The translations under genes and the position numbers were made by a program. The notes below the pieces were generated by a model that was not told the origin of the DNA, searched no databases, and worked only from the letters and a program-made list of their open reading frames with translations. DNA of 64,000 nt from Planctomycetaceae bacterium. Lineage in GTDB: Bacteria > Planctomycetota > Planctomycetia > Pirellulales > Pirellulaceae. Each line of letters begins with the position of its first letter. The stretch's first letter is position 1. Location: assembly GCA_005798335.1 (NCBI GenBank), contig SYJV01000075.1, positions 1-64,000 of the forward strand, given 5' to 3'. Of this stretch, positions 46,781 through 56,418 are shown in pieces.

Positions 46781-49101
46781 CTTTCTTGAACGTATCGTTG
46801 GCTGCCGGCACAGCGGCTTGTCTAATTCCGCTGATAATTCATCTGCTGTCGCGATCTCGATTAAAGGTCATCGATTGGGGTGCGATGCACTGGATCGAAT
46901 CCGCCGTTGAAACTAACGCTCGCCGAATTCAGTGGCATAGCCTGCTGTTGTTGCTGGTGCGGTGCATGATCCCAATCACCTTGGCACTTTGTTTGGCGCG
47001 GCCCGTCTTGACTGTCTGGAAATCGCCTGGTTCGCAAGATCGAGCGAACGTGGTTTGGTTAGTCGATGACAGCTATTCGATGCACGCCCCGGCTTTGGTT
47101 GACGGTCAAGCTTCTTCGCGGACTGGGCTCGAACAATCGCTAACTGAAATTCGCAAGATCATCACCGGCATGGGCGCGGGCACTCAACATTCTATCTTTA
47201 CCATCGGTGCCGCGCCGGTGAACATTACTGGAGGTGGTTCAGTCGATTGGCCAGCGGCTAGTGGCTTTCTCAACTCGATTCCAGGTGGTGCCGGTGCCTG
47301 TCGCATGGTCGATTCGTTGAGTGCTGCGGCCACGGCCAACGGGCAAGCCAACCAGCCGCGTCGCCTCATCGTCTTGGTCAGCGACTTTCAACAATCGCAG
47401 TGGGAGGATGTGCTTGACAGTACGTTGCTGACGATCGGCGAGCGGTACAAGTCGATGCCGATAGCGCCACAGGTGGTGCTATTGCCGATGTCCACGCAAG
47501 CGGCTGGCAACTTGTCCGTTGCCTGCATGTCGCAAGAGACTGCAGTGATCGGTGTCGGCCAGTCGATCGACATCACTACCAGTATCCGCAACCACAGCTC
47601 CAGCGTCATCACAAAGTTGCCCGTGGCAATCTCAGCCGATCACCAAGAACTGTCCACTAAATTCGTAGATATCGATCGCCAGTCCCAAACTCAGGTCTCG
47701 GTTTCGTGTCAGTTTGATTCTGTTGGATCGCACGTCGTTTCTTTCAAAGTTGCGGATGCGGCGTCGATCCGAGCCGATGACGCGGCACATTTTCCTGTTC
47801 GCGTCGTGGATCAAATCAAGGTACTTGTTATCGCCGACCAACTCAGCTCGCCAGCCAAGGGCGCTATTGAAGAAGAATATTTGCGCTTCGCACTCGCTCC
47901 ATTTGCCAGTGGGCGTACTGCCGGGCGCGATCTTGTCCAGGTCAGTTTTCTGGAGCCCAGTTCAGTCAGTTCGGAGGCATTAGAACCATTCACGGCAGTT
48001 CTGCTGGGCGATATGACCAACCTCAATCCAGCGCTGGCTGACTGGCTGAGGCCGTACGTGGTTGGCGGCGGGACGCTGTTGATTTTCCCTGGGGACCAAC
48101 AACAAGTCGCCTGGTGCAACAGCCAATTGGGCTCAGACAACGCAATTCTGCCGTTTCGTTTTGGAGCGCCCACAACTGTAGAGAACAAAATTGGCCCGGC
48201 AAACGAAATCAATCTGGGGCAGCGCGTCAGCCGTCAAATATACTCGCACCCAGCGCTGGGATTATTCAATGAACGCGAAAATGGTGACCTGACGAGTGCG
48301 GAGTTCTTTCGCTGGCTGCGGCTGGAACCATTAGTAACGACTACGGACTCTTCCCCGAAGCGATCGGCAACTGGGACCATGAACTCGGCCAGTCCACCGA
48401 CGGTTCTGGTGTCGTTGGACAATGGCGATCCCTTGATCACCGAACGCAAAATTGGACACGGGACCGTCATCCAATTTGCTTGCGAACTGAATGATCAGTC
48501 GTCGAATCTCGTGTCGCGGCCAATGTTCTTGCCTCTCATTCAGCAATTGGTATTGGTCTCAACTTTTTCTGTAGCTGAAGCGCATCGTGTTGAGACGGGA
48601 CAAGACTTTGTCGTGCGACTGAGCGATGTAGCTCGCCAGGAAATTAATTCCAAAACGACAACCGCGAAAAAAAACGAAACGACAAAGAGCGGACGTGTTA
48701 CTTTCCACAATGCCGTGATCGTGACGCCAACCGGATTGCGGCAGCATTTGGATATTATTCGCGAGGCGTCAGCGGACTGGATTAAGTATCCTGCCGCGCG
48801 AGTTCCTGGAGTATACACATTCGAGTTTGGTTCCACGGCGGCATCGGCGACCAAAGTGGAATACTTGGTGGCGGCAAACGTTCCAGACGAATCGAATTTG
48901 GAACGGTTGCCGCGCGAGCGGTTGGAAAAGATTGCCGAGTTGCTGGGTGCCGAGGTCGTGTCAACCGCGAGTGAGTTCCTGCAAACTGAGAGGCAGCGCC
49001 GCAATGGAAAAGAGATCTGGCCCTATTTGCTGATTTTGGTGGTTGTCTTGCTGTTTACCGAATTGATCATTCAACAACGTCAAGCTCGGACAACCGCATG
49101 A
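46777..49101 (+). CDS. BatA-like membrane protein with VWA domain
   Basis: A 774-residue protein starting at GTG 46777, overlapping the upstream TGA. The N-terminus is the BatA-type double membrane anchor (FLNVSLAAGTAACLIPLIIHLLSRSRLKVIDWGAMHWIESAVE, then LLLLLVRCMIPITLALCLARPVL). A VWA-like domain with VWLVDDSYSM follows, then immunoglobulin-like and GATase-like parts. A last helix PYLLILVVVLLFTELIIQQRQ anchors the C-terminus, so the bulk faces the periplasm. The stop overlaps the next start (ATGA). It is part of the MoxR system. The role is probably envelope-protein folding or stress, as inferred for Bat proteins. Confidence 0.88.
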   Translation: MTFLNVSLAAGTAACLIPLIIHLLSRSRLKVIDWGAMHWIESAVETNARRIQWHSLLLLLVRCMIPITLALCLARPVLTVWKSPGSQDRANVVWLVDDSYSMHAPALVDGQASSRTGLEQSLTEIRKIITGMGAGTQHSIFTIGAAPVNITGGGSVDWPAASGFLNSIPGGAGACRMVDSLSAAATANGQANQPRRLIVLVSDFQQSQWEDVLDSTLLTIGERYKSMPIAPQVVLLPMSTQAAGNLSVACMSQETAVIGVGQSIDITTSIRNHSSSVITKLPVAISADHQELSTKFVDIDRQSQTQVSVSCQFDSVGSHVVSFKVADAASIRADDAAHFPVRVVDQIKVLVIADQLSSPAKGAIEEEYLRFALAPFASGRTAGRDLVQVSFLEPSSVSSEALEPFTAVLLGDMTNLNPALADWLRPYVVGGGTLLIFPGDQQQVAWCNSQLGSDNAILPFRFGAPTTVENKIGPANEINLGQRVSRQIYSHPALGLFNERENGDLTSAEFFRWLRLEPLVTTTDSSPKRSATGTMNSASPPTVLVSLDNGDPLITERKIGHGTVIQFACELNDQSSNLVSRPMFLPLIQQLVLVSTFSVAEAHRVETGQDFVVRLSDVARQEINSKTTTAKKNETTKSGRVTFHNAVIVTPTGLRQHLDIIREASADWIKYPAARVPGVYTFEFGSTAASATKVEYLVAANVPDESNLERLPRERLEKIAELLGAEVVSTASEFLQTERQRRNGKEIWPYLLILVVVLLFTELIIQQRQARTTA

Positions 49102-51602
49102 CCACGCTGCGCTTCTTGGGCGATTTATCATTGCTGACCAGTTCGTTAGTGGCTTTCACATGCGCGCTTGTCTGTTGGTGGTTCTATCGCAAGGAGACGC
49201 GAGCGCTGAGTGGAAGGATGGCTTGGTTTTTGCCGTTGCTGCGCTGCTCGGCCGTCGCGCTTTGCGTATTGGTTCTTGCCGGTCCAGTGATTCGCCAGCG
49301 ATTTCTGCAAGGTGAACCTGGTCGCGTGGTCATCTTGCTGGACTCATCGCAAAGCATGGCCATCAGCGATCCGAGATATGCCAAAGAGGAAAAACTGAGA
49401 ATCGCTCAGTCCCTAAATTGGCTGCCTGCCAATGTTTCTTTCGATGCACGTGCAAGTTCAACCTCGGTAGAGCAATCGATTGGCTCGTCGCAAACCAGTT
49501 CGGTTGATCCATTTCAGTCTGTTTTGGATCAGTTCGATCATTCCACGCGCCATCAACGTGCGGTTCAGCGGTTGCTTGCGGGATCTGGTGGTTTGCTGGA
49601 ATCACTGAGAAGTGGTTTCGAAGTTAGCGTCATTCGCTTTGCCGGCGACCAGCACGAGTTGCTGTGGGAATCGAACGTGCGCGAATCCGCTGATTTGCCT
49701 CAGTCCCTGGACGCATGGTCGCCGAAGTCGTTTGGCCGAGCAACCGACCTGGCCAGCGCTATTGACGCCACGTTGCGGGTAACATCCTCAATGTATCAAC
49801 CTGCCGATCATAAGCGCGACAATCAAACGGCCTCACGCCAGCGCAGGTCGGCGATCGTGTTGCTGTCCGATGGTCAACACAATCTGGGCAATTCGCCGGT
49901 TGAAATCGCCGACCGTGCCAAGGAGCAAGGGGAACGAATTTTTGCTGTCGGATTCGGTTCGCCGATCGAACCCGAGGACTTGGCGATCGAATCGCTCGAA
50001 GCTCCCGAGCGACTATTTCACACCGACACACTGCGAGGAACGATTACGCTGAAAGACCGTGCGCGTGCGAATCTCGTGGGAAGCATCGCCATCAAATTTC
50101 AGGGTGAAGTCGTGTGGGAACGTCGCTTCTCTACCGAAAATTCTGGACCGCGAAACTTTGTGTTTTCGTTTCCATTGGAGAAGCTGATCGCTCAACAGAA
50201 AAAGACCTTAACCGATTCGGTCAGCTATTCTGCAATTCCGCTGGAGTTTGATGTCGAGGTGGGCGCCGTCGATGGAGAAGCGGATGTGGCGAACAACACC
50301 AGCAAGCTGTACGTTACGGCTGTTACTCAGCGAGTCAAAATGTTGATTCTCGATGGTCGCAGCCGATGGGAAACTCGATATTTGAAAAACACTTTCGAGC
50401 GCGACCCGACGTGGATGGTTGATACCCACATCGCGGAACCGAGCGATTCACCGATAAATGCAGCGCGATTGAATCGGCCTATCTTTCCGGCATCGGCTAA
50501 GGATCTGTTTGAGTACGACGTGATTATCTTGGGTGAATTACCACCAGGGTGGTTGAGCCCGACTGAACAACAGTGGATTAAGGAGTTTGTCGAGTTATCG
50601 GGAGGCGGTGTTATCGTGATCGATGGCGCTCGAGAGTACTTGCGCGGCGAAGCGTTTCGCCCACTGCAGAGCATGTTACCGGTCGAGTGGGCAATACCTG
50701 CAGCCGCCAGCCGGCTGGGGTTGGTTCCCGGGTTGACTCAAGCAGGTGCTCAACTAGGAGTGTTTCAAATTGTGGGAGCAAGGCTAGAAAATGAAACGGC
50801 TTGGAGGGAATTGCCACCGTTACAATTTGCCTCGCGAGTGCGTGTGTTGCCTGGAGCCGAAACACTGGCTGAGTTGACCGATGGCATTGAGCGCATCCCG
50901 TTGTTCGCGACGCGTCAATTTGGTGCCGGTCGCGTTTTTTACTCCGCCACAGACGAGACATGGCGATGGCGATTTCGGATTGCCGATGCTGTGTATAGCC
51001 GATTATGGAATCAAATTGGTCGTTGGGTGATGCGGTTACCGATGGCCGTGCACGGCGAGTATTTGTCGCTGGATTCTGGGAAGTCCAATTATCGAGTTGG
51101 AGAGAATGTCGAGATCCGAGCCCGACTGCGTGATCACGATGGCAAGCCATCGCTGGAGCGTTCGATTGAGGCGGCCATCAGCGATACCGAACGAATCGTC
51201 TCGACAGTGGCTCTGACCGCAGACCCGCAGGTTCCCGGTGTTTTTCGAGGACGTAGCGAGAATCTCGACGTCGCCAGCTATCAAGTGCGCGTTAGGGCAC
51301 CGGGCTTCAGCGAAACAGCCTTGGATGTGACCACGCGATTCGATGTTTTGGAACCTGAAAGTAAAGAGCTGTCCAATCTAGCCAAGAACGCGCCTTTGCT
51401 GAGGAAGCTCGCCGAATCGACAGGCGGGATATACCTTGATGAAGATCGCGCTCATGAATTGGCAGACCAATTAGCACCGCTCAGTGGCGGCAAGCTGATC
51501 GAGACCGACTATGCGCTGTGGCACAGTTATGGTTGGTTCACAGCAATTGTCTGCCTACTCACGCTGGAATGGTGGCTGCGTAAGCGTGCCAATTTGATAT
51601 GA
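49098..51602 (+). CDS. VWA/GATase-like membrane protein of the MoxR operon
   Basis: An 834-residue protein. Two N-terminal helices (LLTSSLVAFTCALVCWWFY and LLRCSAVALCVLVLAGPVI) are followed by a VWA metal site (ILLDSSQSM, DxSxS) and, near 250-290, LLSDGQHNLGNS. The central part has a class I glutamine-amidotransferase-like fold (MLILDGRSRWETRYL, DVIILGELPPGWLSPTEQQWI) without an obvious catalytic Cys. A C-terminal helix WFTAIVCLLTLEWWLRKR closes it. ATG 49098 overlaps the upstream stop. It ends the operon and is probably a periplasmic partner of the BatA-like protein. Confidence 0.85.
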   Translation: MTTLRFLGDLSLLTSSLVAFTCALVCWWFYRKETRALSGRMAWFLPLLRCSAVALCVLVLAGPVIRQRFLQGEPGRVVILLDSSQSMAISDPRYAKEEKLRIAQSLNWLPANVSFDARASSTSVEQSIGSSQTSSVDPFQSVLDQFDHSTRHQRAVQRLLAGSGGLLESLRSGFEVSVIRFAGDQHELLWESNVRESADLPQSLDAWSPKSFGRATDLASAIDATLRVTSSMYQPADHKRDNQTASRQRRSAIVLLSDGQHNLGNSPVEIADRAKEQGERIFAVGFGSPIEPEDLAIESLEAPERLFHTDTLRGTITLKDRARANLVGSIAIKFQGEVVWERRFSTENSGPRNFVFSFPLEKLIAQQKKTLTDSVSYSAIPLEFDVEVGAVDGEADVANNTSKLYVTAVTQRVKMLILDGRSRWETRYLKNTFERDPTWMVDTHIAEPSDSPINAARLNRPIFPASAKDLFEYDVIILGELPPGWLSPTEQQWIKEFVELSGGGVIVIDGAREYLRGEAFRPLQSMLPVEWAIPAAASRLGLVPGLTQAGAQLGVFQIVGARLENETAWRELPPLQFASRVRVLPGAETLAELTDGIERIPLFATRQFGAGRVFYSATDETWRWRFRIADAVYSRLWNQIGRWVMRLPMAVHGEYLSLDSGKSNYRVGENVEIRARLRDHDGKPSLERSIEAAISDTERIVSTVALTADPQVPGVFRGRSENLDVASYQVRVRAPGFSETALDVTTRFDVLEPESKELSNLAKNAPLLRKLAESTGGIYLDEDRAHELADQLAPLSGGKLIETDYALWHSYGWFTAIVCLLTLEWWLRKRANLI

Positions 51603-51704
51603 ATGCTGGCGTGAATCCAATTACGTCAATCGCTTGCCTACTCAATTCTGGGTCTGGCACTATCAATCTGCGGTCACTGATGCTGTTAGCATTAGGCATT
51701 TCGG

Positions 51705-51920
51705 TCAACGGAAAAAGGCCAGCCTGACGGATACAATGAGAACAACCGCAATGCACAGTGTTACCTGAGTGAAAGCAAGTGCGAAGTTCGATGTTGAAAC
51801 AGGTGGCGCGACATCCGAGTACCAAGCCACGAATAGTTCGCGAATATCATAGATGGCGACGGTCGAAGCCGAGGCGAGCAGAGCGATCATCGAGAGCGTA
51901 TGCATGTCGTGTCCAGTCAT
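51705..51920 (-). CDS. small putative membrane protein
   Basis: A 71-codon frame with two hydrophobic segments (LSMIALLASASTVAIYDI and LAFTQVTLCIAVVLIVSVRLAFF) separated by a short polar loop. The segments would place both ends on the same side of the membrane. There is only a weak GAGACG upstream of ATG 51920. I recognise no family. Being hydrophobic over most of its length makes a chance frame less likely but not excluded. Outside it, 51603-52029 shows nothing. Confidence 0.35.
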   Translation of the reverse strand: MTGHDMHTLSMIALLASASTVAIYDIRELFVAWYSDVAPPVSTSNFALAFTQVTLCIAVVLIVSVRLAFFR

Positions 51921-52029
51921 AACGTCTCATTTCGACGAACGCTGCCGGTACCTGAGCCGCCACCATCTGCGGGCTTCAAAAACTATGCTCATCGAGTCGA
52001 AGGTCAAACATAAGACTCGATGACCGTGT

Positions 52030-52312
52030 TCATGCCATGCTCTTGCCCGACCGCACATCTAGATTGGAGTACAAGCTTGGCTCATCATAATCATGCTTTT
52101 CCAGGTTGCATTTAACACAGCACGCTGCCAAGTTCTCCTCATTATCTAAGCCACCCTTTGAAATCGGCTTTCGGTGGTCAAGATGCATTATAGTCTCCCG
52201 TACAATTTTCAAGTGGTTGATGACAAATATAGCACTGACGATTGAATTTTTTCCAAATCTTGATGCGAGTGCTATACGTCCACTTCCGTCTCGTGAACGC
52301 CGGTTCCCGCTT
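52030..52312 (-). pseudogene. HNH endonuclease, frameshifted
   Basis: The C-terminal half (MHLDHRKPISKGGLDNEENL, then AACCVKCNLEKH), ending at 52030, is a clear HNH nuclease core with the His-Asp-His and Cys-x2-Cys parts. The matching N-terminal zinc half, REPAFTRRKW...KKFNRQCYICHQPLE, lies directly upstream in another frame (from about 52312). One surplus base at about 52189 separates the frames. No start codon is apparent for the upstream frame, which begins right after a TAA. A single-base indel plus loss of the start explains it. Alternatively, one base could be a sequencing error. Confidence 0.65.
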
Positions 52313-52359
52313 TTACCAAAACTCCATTCCAACCGCGACGTTATCTGTGAAACGGACCA

Positions 52360-53910
52360 CTAAGCGATGCCAAGCAGTTTGCGAGCTTCCTCTTGACCGG
52401 GTGCTGGATTTCCAAATTCGCTGGCGGTAACTCGCGCAAGTGCGATCAGGTGATTCCAACGCAGCGAAGGTCGCGTCTTCACAAACTCTTCTCGCACGGT
52501 GCGATAGAATTTTTCTGCGTGCAGCGCGCCGTCTTCGCTGACGGCGAATGGTAGCAGCGCGGTGAAAACGGATTCGGCAGGCGCTTGTTTGCGATGGAGT
52601 TCGTATACCGCGGCGCATGCGCGTAGTTGGCTGCCGGAGCGTACTGCACCGGTCAGTTCAGCGATCAAGGCTGTCGAGTCCGTGGATCGCAATTGTTCCG
52701 CTTGAGCGGCGTAACCGATCGGATTGGGGCCAACGTTTCTCGTTTGACCTGCCGTGTGGAACGCACCGACGATCAAGCTGGCAACTTGATTGCGGTGGTT
52801 GCTGACCTTGGCAATATTTCGCCATGCGTTCGCCGAATCCATGGCGTGGACACCGACGCTGGCGCCGTGGACGCTGCCAGTTGGCTTGGCGGGAGATGCA
52901 TACTTGGCGAGCATGCCTGGATCGTGCAACAACAGACGATTGGCGGCTAGGGATAGAGCCTCACCAATGGCATCCGCTGCTACGCCATCGGCGAGTGCTT
53001 CGGCAACGGCTCGAGCCGCTTGCGCGCGATCTTCACTGAAGATAACTTGAGTCAGTTCATTCAGCGCCGCGTCACTTAGCTCTTGGCTCCCCAGTGTTCG
53101 GCCCTCGAGTCCAAACTCGGTCAACAACTTGGGCAGCAAATCGCGAATCGCCGATGCGGACGAATTGTTCTTGATGCGGCGCTGTTCCGCATCCACACAA
53201 TAGCGCAACGATTGGCGTAGCAACGTATGAGCGTGTTGTTTGCCGGTGACATCCAACATCATCCAACTGCGCCATGCCAATACGGTACGATGCACGTCCA
53301 CTTCGTCTTGAATGGCGAATTGCAAATGGTTGTAGGCTTCGTTGGGAGTAGCGCTGGCTAGAACTGCGAACAATTCCTCGGCATGATCGAAGTCCGCGCC
53401 GCGGGTTGCTTGCTGCAACATGTTTCCGTCTGGCTTGACGCCCGAACGCTGAGCCGCTTCGATACGACGCAGCACTTCCTTTTCATTGGTGCCGGTTGTT
53501 TGGATGCGATTGGTATTGCGGTAGAAAACTTTCAGCAGCGGCAAGAGTTTCTGTTGTGCAGGTAGTTCGCGAGCCATCTCCAGTGCCGGACCGAGCGCCA
53601 TAAATGTGTGATAGCCGTCGTAATCTTGGCCACCGAATGCGCGAGCGTTGGCTAGCGCGGCCGCAGCAGTCAACGTCTTGAGGTCCGCGCCGGCAGTGTG
53701 TTTCTCAACCACCGCCGCTTGCAGTTTCGCGATCGGAGTATTTTCCATCATATCGACCAGCGGTCCGATATCACCGAACTCGAGGCGGTCATTCTCTTCG
53801 CGGGCGCACACTTGTTCCAAACCTAACTCGGTCGCCAAAGAAGTTCCGACCGTTGCCACCAACATGCCTTTTCCAACGTCCGCCAAAAATTCACGTCGTT
53901 CACGTTTCAT
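52360..53910 (-). CDS. Tat-exported protein of unknown function
   Basis: A 516-residue protein. ATG 53910 (GGGAG 10 bases upstream) gives MKRERREFLADVGKGMLVATVG, a twin-arginine signal. The frame is open to 53961. The mature part is almost wholly helical and Ala-rich (AKLQAAVVEKHTAGADLKTLTAAAALANARAFGG, AQAARAVAEALADGVAADAIGEALSLAANRLLL), suggesting helical repeats. Conserved-looking His and Asp residues occur (DYDGYHTFMALG, VGAFHTAGQTRN) but no catalytic pattern is recognisable. It is monocistronic. Confidence 0.75.
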   Translation of the reverse strand: MKRERREFLADVGKGMLVATVGTSLATELGLEQVCAREENDRLEFGDIGPLVDMMENTPIAKLQAAVVEKHTAGADLKTLTAAAALANARAFGGQDYDGYHTFMALGPALEMARELPAQQKLLPLLKVFYRNTNRIQTTGTNEKEVLRRIEAAQRSGVKPDGNMLQQATRGADFDHAEELFAVLASATPNEAYNHLQFAIQDEVDVHRTVLAWRSWMMLDVTGKQHAHTLLRQSLRYCVDAEQRRIKNNSSASAIRDLLPKLLTEFGLEGRTLGSQELSDAALNELTQVIFSEDRAQAARAVAEALADGVAADAIGEALSLAANRLLLHDPGMLAKYASPAKPTGSVHGASVGVHAMDSANAWRNIAKVSNHRNQVASLIVGAFHTAGQTRNVGPNPIGYAAQAEQLRSTDSTALIAELTGAVRSGSQLRACAAVYELHRKQAPAESVFTALLPFAVSEDGALHAEKFYRTVREEFVKTRPSLRWNHLIALARVTASEFGNPAPGQEEARKLLGIA

Positions 53911-54284
53911 GGCCAAGTGCTCCCGTAAGAGAATAGAATGGACACCGATTCCACAGCACATTCGCGATGCAAAACAAGCATGTGCTACGCGTCGCTAATC
54001 AAGGTGAATTGTATCGTATTCAACTATGCGATCCCATAACATTGCGAGAAAATAGTCCAAGCATTCACCTTCACAGGACGGGATGCTTGCAGCCCGAATG
54101 GAACTTCCGACAACCAGCAACACGTTTAAAAGAAGTGTCTCAAGAGTGCCCTAACTAATGCGAGCGGCAGATGGAATTTAACCATACCAGCCCGAAGCGC
54201 AAGCGAGTGCGTGCTAGGATTCATGCACTCGCTTGCGCTTCGGGCTGGTACTAGTAAATTCCATCTGCCGCTCGCTTAAGTGTT
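53911..54284. other. intergenic region with long palindrome
   Basis: 374 bases between two minus-strand genes. It contains the nested palindrome at 54160-54275 (annotated separately), and the promoter of the 53910 gene should lie in 53920-54150. No other gene or RNA is recognised. Confidence 0.5.
54160..54275. terminator. nested perfect palindrome; AGCCCGAAGCGC family, copy 3
   Basis: A 21-base outer arm (54160-54180, starting GCGAGCGGCAGATGG) pairs perfectly with 54255-54275. A 26-base inner arm (54185-54210, TACCAGCCCGAAGCGCAAGC and on) pairs perfectly with 54225-54250. The 116-base structure begins 10 bases after the TolC-like stop codon (minus strand), so it probably terminates that transcript. 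The inner arm matches the palindromes at 38033 and 44451. The outer arm is unique in this window. Confidence 0.7.
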
Positions 54285-56201
54285 CTATGGGCCAGTTGCC
54301 GGAATTGCGATGACGGTGTCGCGCACCGTCGGTGTGGCCTGAAAATCTTGGATTTGCCGGCGCTGATTGGCATCGACGTATCCGCTGGGCGAAGCCAGTG
54401 ACTCGGTTAAGCTAATGTTACAAAATCGCAGCAAAGTTCCTTTTTCGTAATGCACGTTGCGTAGGGCAAGTACGTATTCGACTTGAGCCTGATGGAATCG
54501 CTGGCGCGCGTCGAGCAGCCGACGGTGAGTTTCCAAGCGCACGTCGAGTTCGGCTTTTTCGCCCTGATCGGATTTGGCTTGAATCGAATTCAGTTGAGTT
54601 ACGATTGCGTCCAATCGCGAGTACTGCAAGTTCATATTCTCAAAGGCTCGCTTGCATTCGTTGATGGCGTTGCTCAAGCCAAATGTTACATAACGTTCTT
54701 GCTCTCGCAAAACTTCGACCTCGCGCACCAGTGCGAGCTGGGAATTGCGGACTGCGGCATAGGCTCGCCGAAAACCGACTGGCAGGTTGTATTCCACGCC
54801 AAGCTGCCATTCCTGCAGAGTGCCATCGGTTAAGTTGGCGGTCGCGCTGGCGGGTCCGAACAAATCGTCGTCGAAACCGCGCAAGCGATAACGACCGACG
54901 ACATCCAGTTGTGGTTTAAGAAAATTTCGATTGGCCACAAGTTCTAATTCGCGCTGTTTGATGATCCACCGTTGTCGGCGAATTTCTTCTCGATGTTCTA
55001 AGGCTTCGGCGATACATGTCGGCCAGTCGTGCAAGATCGGGACCACCGATGGCGAATCGACTGTACGGATCAGTTTTGTGTCATTGATGGGCAAGCCGAT
55101 CATGAGCCTCAACTTGCGCTCGGCGACTCTCAAGCCGCCGATCCCGCGAAAGCTGCCGCCGGAACTGCCGTTGTTGGTGCGCGTACCATCGAACGGTCGA
55201 CCATTGAGCGCATCAATGATGTCGGATTGAAATCGATAGACTTGTTCCTCGGCTTGCGCTTTGTTGCCGCGCGCTGTGGCTGTGTCGTCTAGTTTGTTGA
55301 GTGTATCGACAGCGATATCGCGAGCTTCGATCTTGGCTTCCAGATCTCGATACGCGTAATACAGGTCCCAATAAGTGTTTTCTACATCGGCCACCAGGTC
55401 GCGCACCGAGCGCTGGAAATCTGTCAGCGTTACGTCCGCGCGAACTCGAGCAATCAGAACACCATTCAATTGCCCCGGCGTCGCACCTGGCCCGGCGATG
55501 CGATTAAATTCTGTTCCCGCTCCTTGCAGTAACGCTTGACGTGCTTCAGCATCCACGTAGGTATCCCAAGACCGAGGTCCCAGCGCGTTGGATAGCTGAT
55601 TATTTCGGTCGTAGGTCGTTATGTTTCGGAACGTGAATAATCCGCCCGTAGCAGACCGCTTGTTCACGCCCCACTGAGTGACATTGAGATCTTGATTGAA
55701 AAGACCGTTGTTACCGAAGAATTGATTATTCAAGCGACGGTCGTTTTGGTCGAAGTACGTGTTGGCGAACAAGTTGGCGTCAAATGCGCTCAGTGCCGCT
55801 TCCTCTCCCAAACGAGGGTCGGTAAAGACGAGCGCTGGCTCGAACGTTGTCGTGGTACCTTGCGGCGAGCGCACCACGGTGCCACCGAGATCGCGCATCA
55901 CGCGGGATGTGGCCAAGGCATGACGAATGCACTCATCGAGCGTCAGTGGAAGAGTATTCTCTGTCGCTAGCGAGGATTCGTTCAAATCGAGTGGAGAAAC
56001 GCTCTCTAAATTTGGAATGGTGCAGGGAGTTTGAAGATTCGGATACGAAATCTGAAGCTGAGTTGGCCCGCACGCTGGGAGCGGGGAGGGCAGGACGCAA
56101 GCTTCCTTACAAAAGTTGACCCTCGAGTGGTCAATGCTGCAGCCACTGGCCAAGGCCAAGGTAAGCCCCAAAGCGGCTGTCGGAATTCGTGCACTGAGCA
56201 T
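54285..56201 (-). CDS. TolC-family outer-membrane lipoprotein
   Basis: A 638-residue outer-membrane channel protein. The signal ends in a lipobox with Cys21 (LALASGCSI), and AGGAG lies 6 bases before ATG 56201. The outer-membrane efflux repeats appear as long amphipathic helices (VRDLVADVENTYWDLYYAYRDLEAKIEARDIAVDTLNKL and, near the C-terminus, LETHRRLLDARQRFHQAQVEYVLALRNVHYEKGTLL). It is longer than typical TolC (about 480 residues) because of an N-terminal extension. Divergent to the HlyD/M50 genes at 56419-61606, it probably forms their exit duct. Confidence 0.9.
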   Translation of the reverse strand: MLSARIPTAALGLTLALASGCSIDHSRVNFCKEACVLPSPLPACGPTQLQISYPNLQTPCTIPNLESVSPLDLNESSLATENTLPLTLDECIRHALATSRVMRDLGGTVVRSPQGTTTTFEPALVFTDPRLGEEAALSAFDANLFANTYFDQNDRRLNNQFFGNNGLFNQDLNVTQWGVNKRSATGGLFTFRNITTYDRNNQLSNALGPRSWDTYVDAEARQALLQGAGTEFNRIAGPGATPGQLNGVLIARVRADVTLTDFQRSVRDLVADVENTYWDLYYAYRDLEAKIEARDIAVDTLNKLDDTATARGNKAQAEEQVYRFQSDIIDALNGRPFDGTRTNNGSSGGSFRGIGGLRVAERKLRLMIGLPINDTKLIRTVDSPSVVPILHDWPTCIAEALEHREEIRRQRWIIKQRELELVANRNFLKPQLDVVGRYRLRGFDDDLFGPASATANLTDGTLQEWQLGVEYNLPVGFRRAYAAVRNSQLALVREVEVLREQERYVTFGLSNAINECKRAFENMNLQYSRLDAIVTQLNSIQAKSDQGEKAELDVRLETHRRLLDARQRFHQAQVEYVLALRNVHYEKGTLLRFCNISLTESLASPSGYVDANQRRQIQDFQATPTVRDTVIAIPATGP

Positions 56202-56418
56202 CCATGACTCCTAAGTCTCTCAAACAGGCGGAAATTATCTAACCTAGGCCCTGTATCCACCCTAAGCTAACAAGCCTATTTGAGTTTATTGTTTGTTTCG
56301 GTCGTATCGATTCTCCTGGTTCAGCATTTTTTTTCTCGCCCGTAGAGCCGTGTGAAGAATTCTGGCCACACGATAAATGCGTTATCGTAAGTGTTCACCA
56401 ATTTGCGGTGGAACAAAT

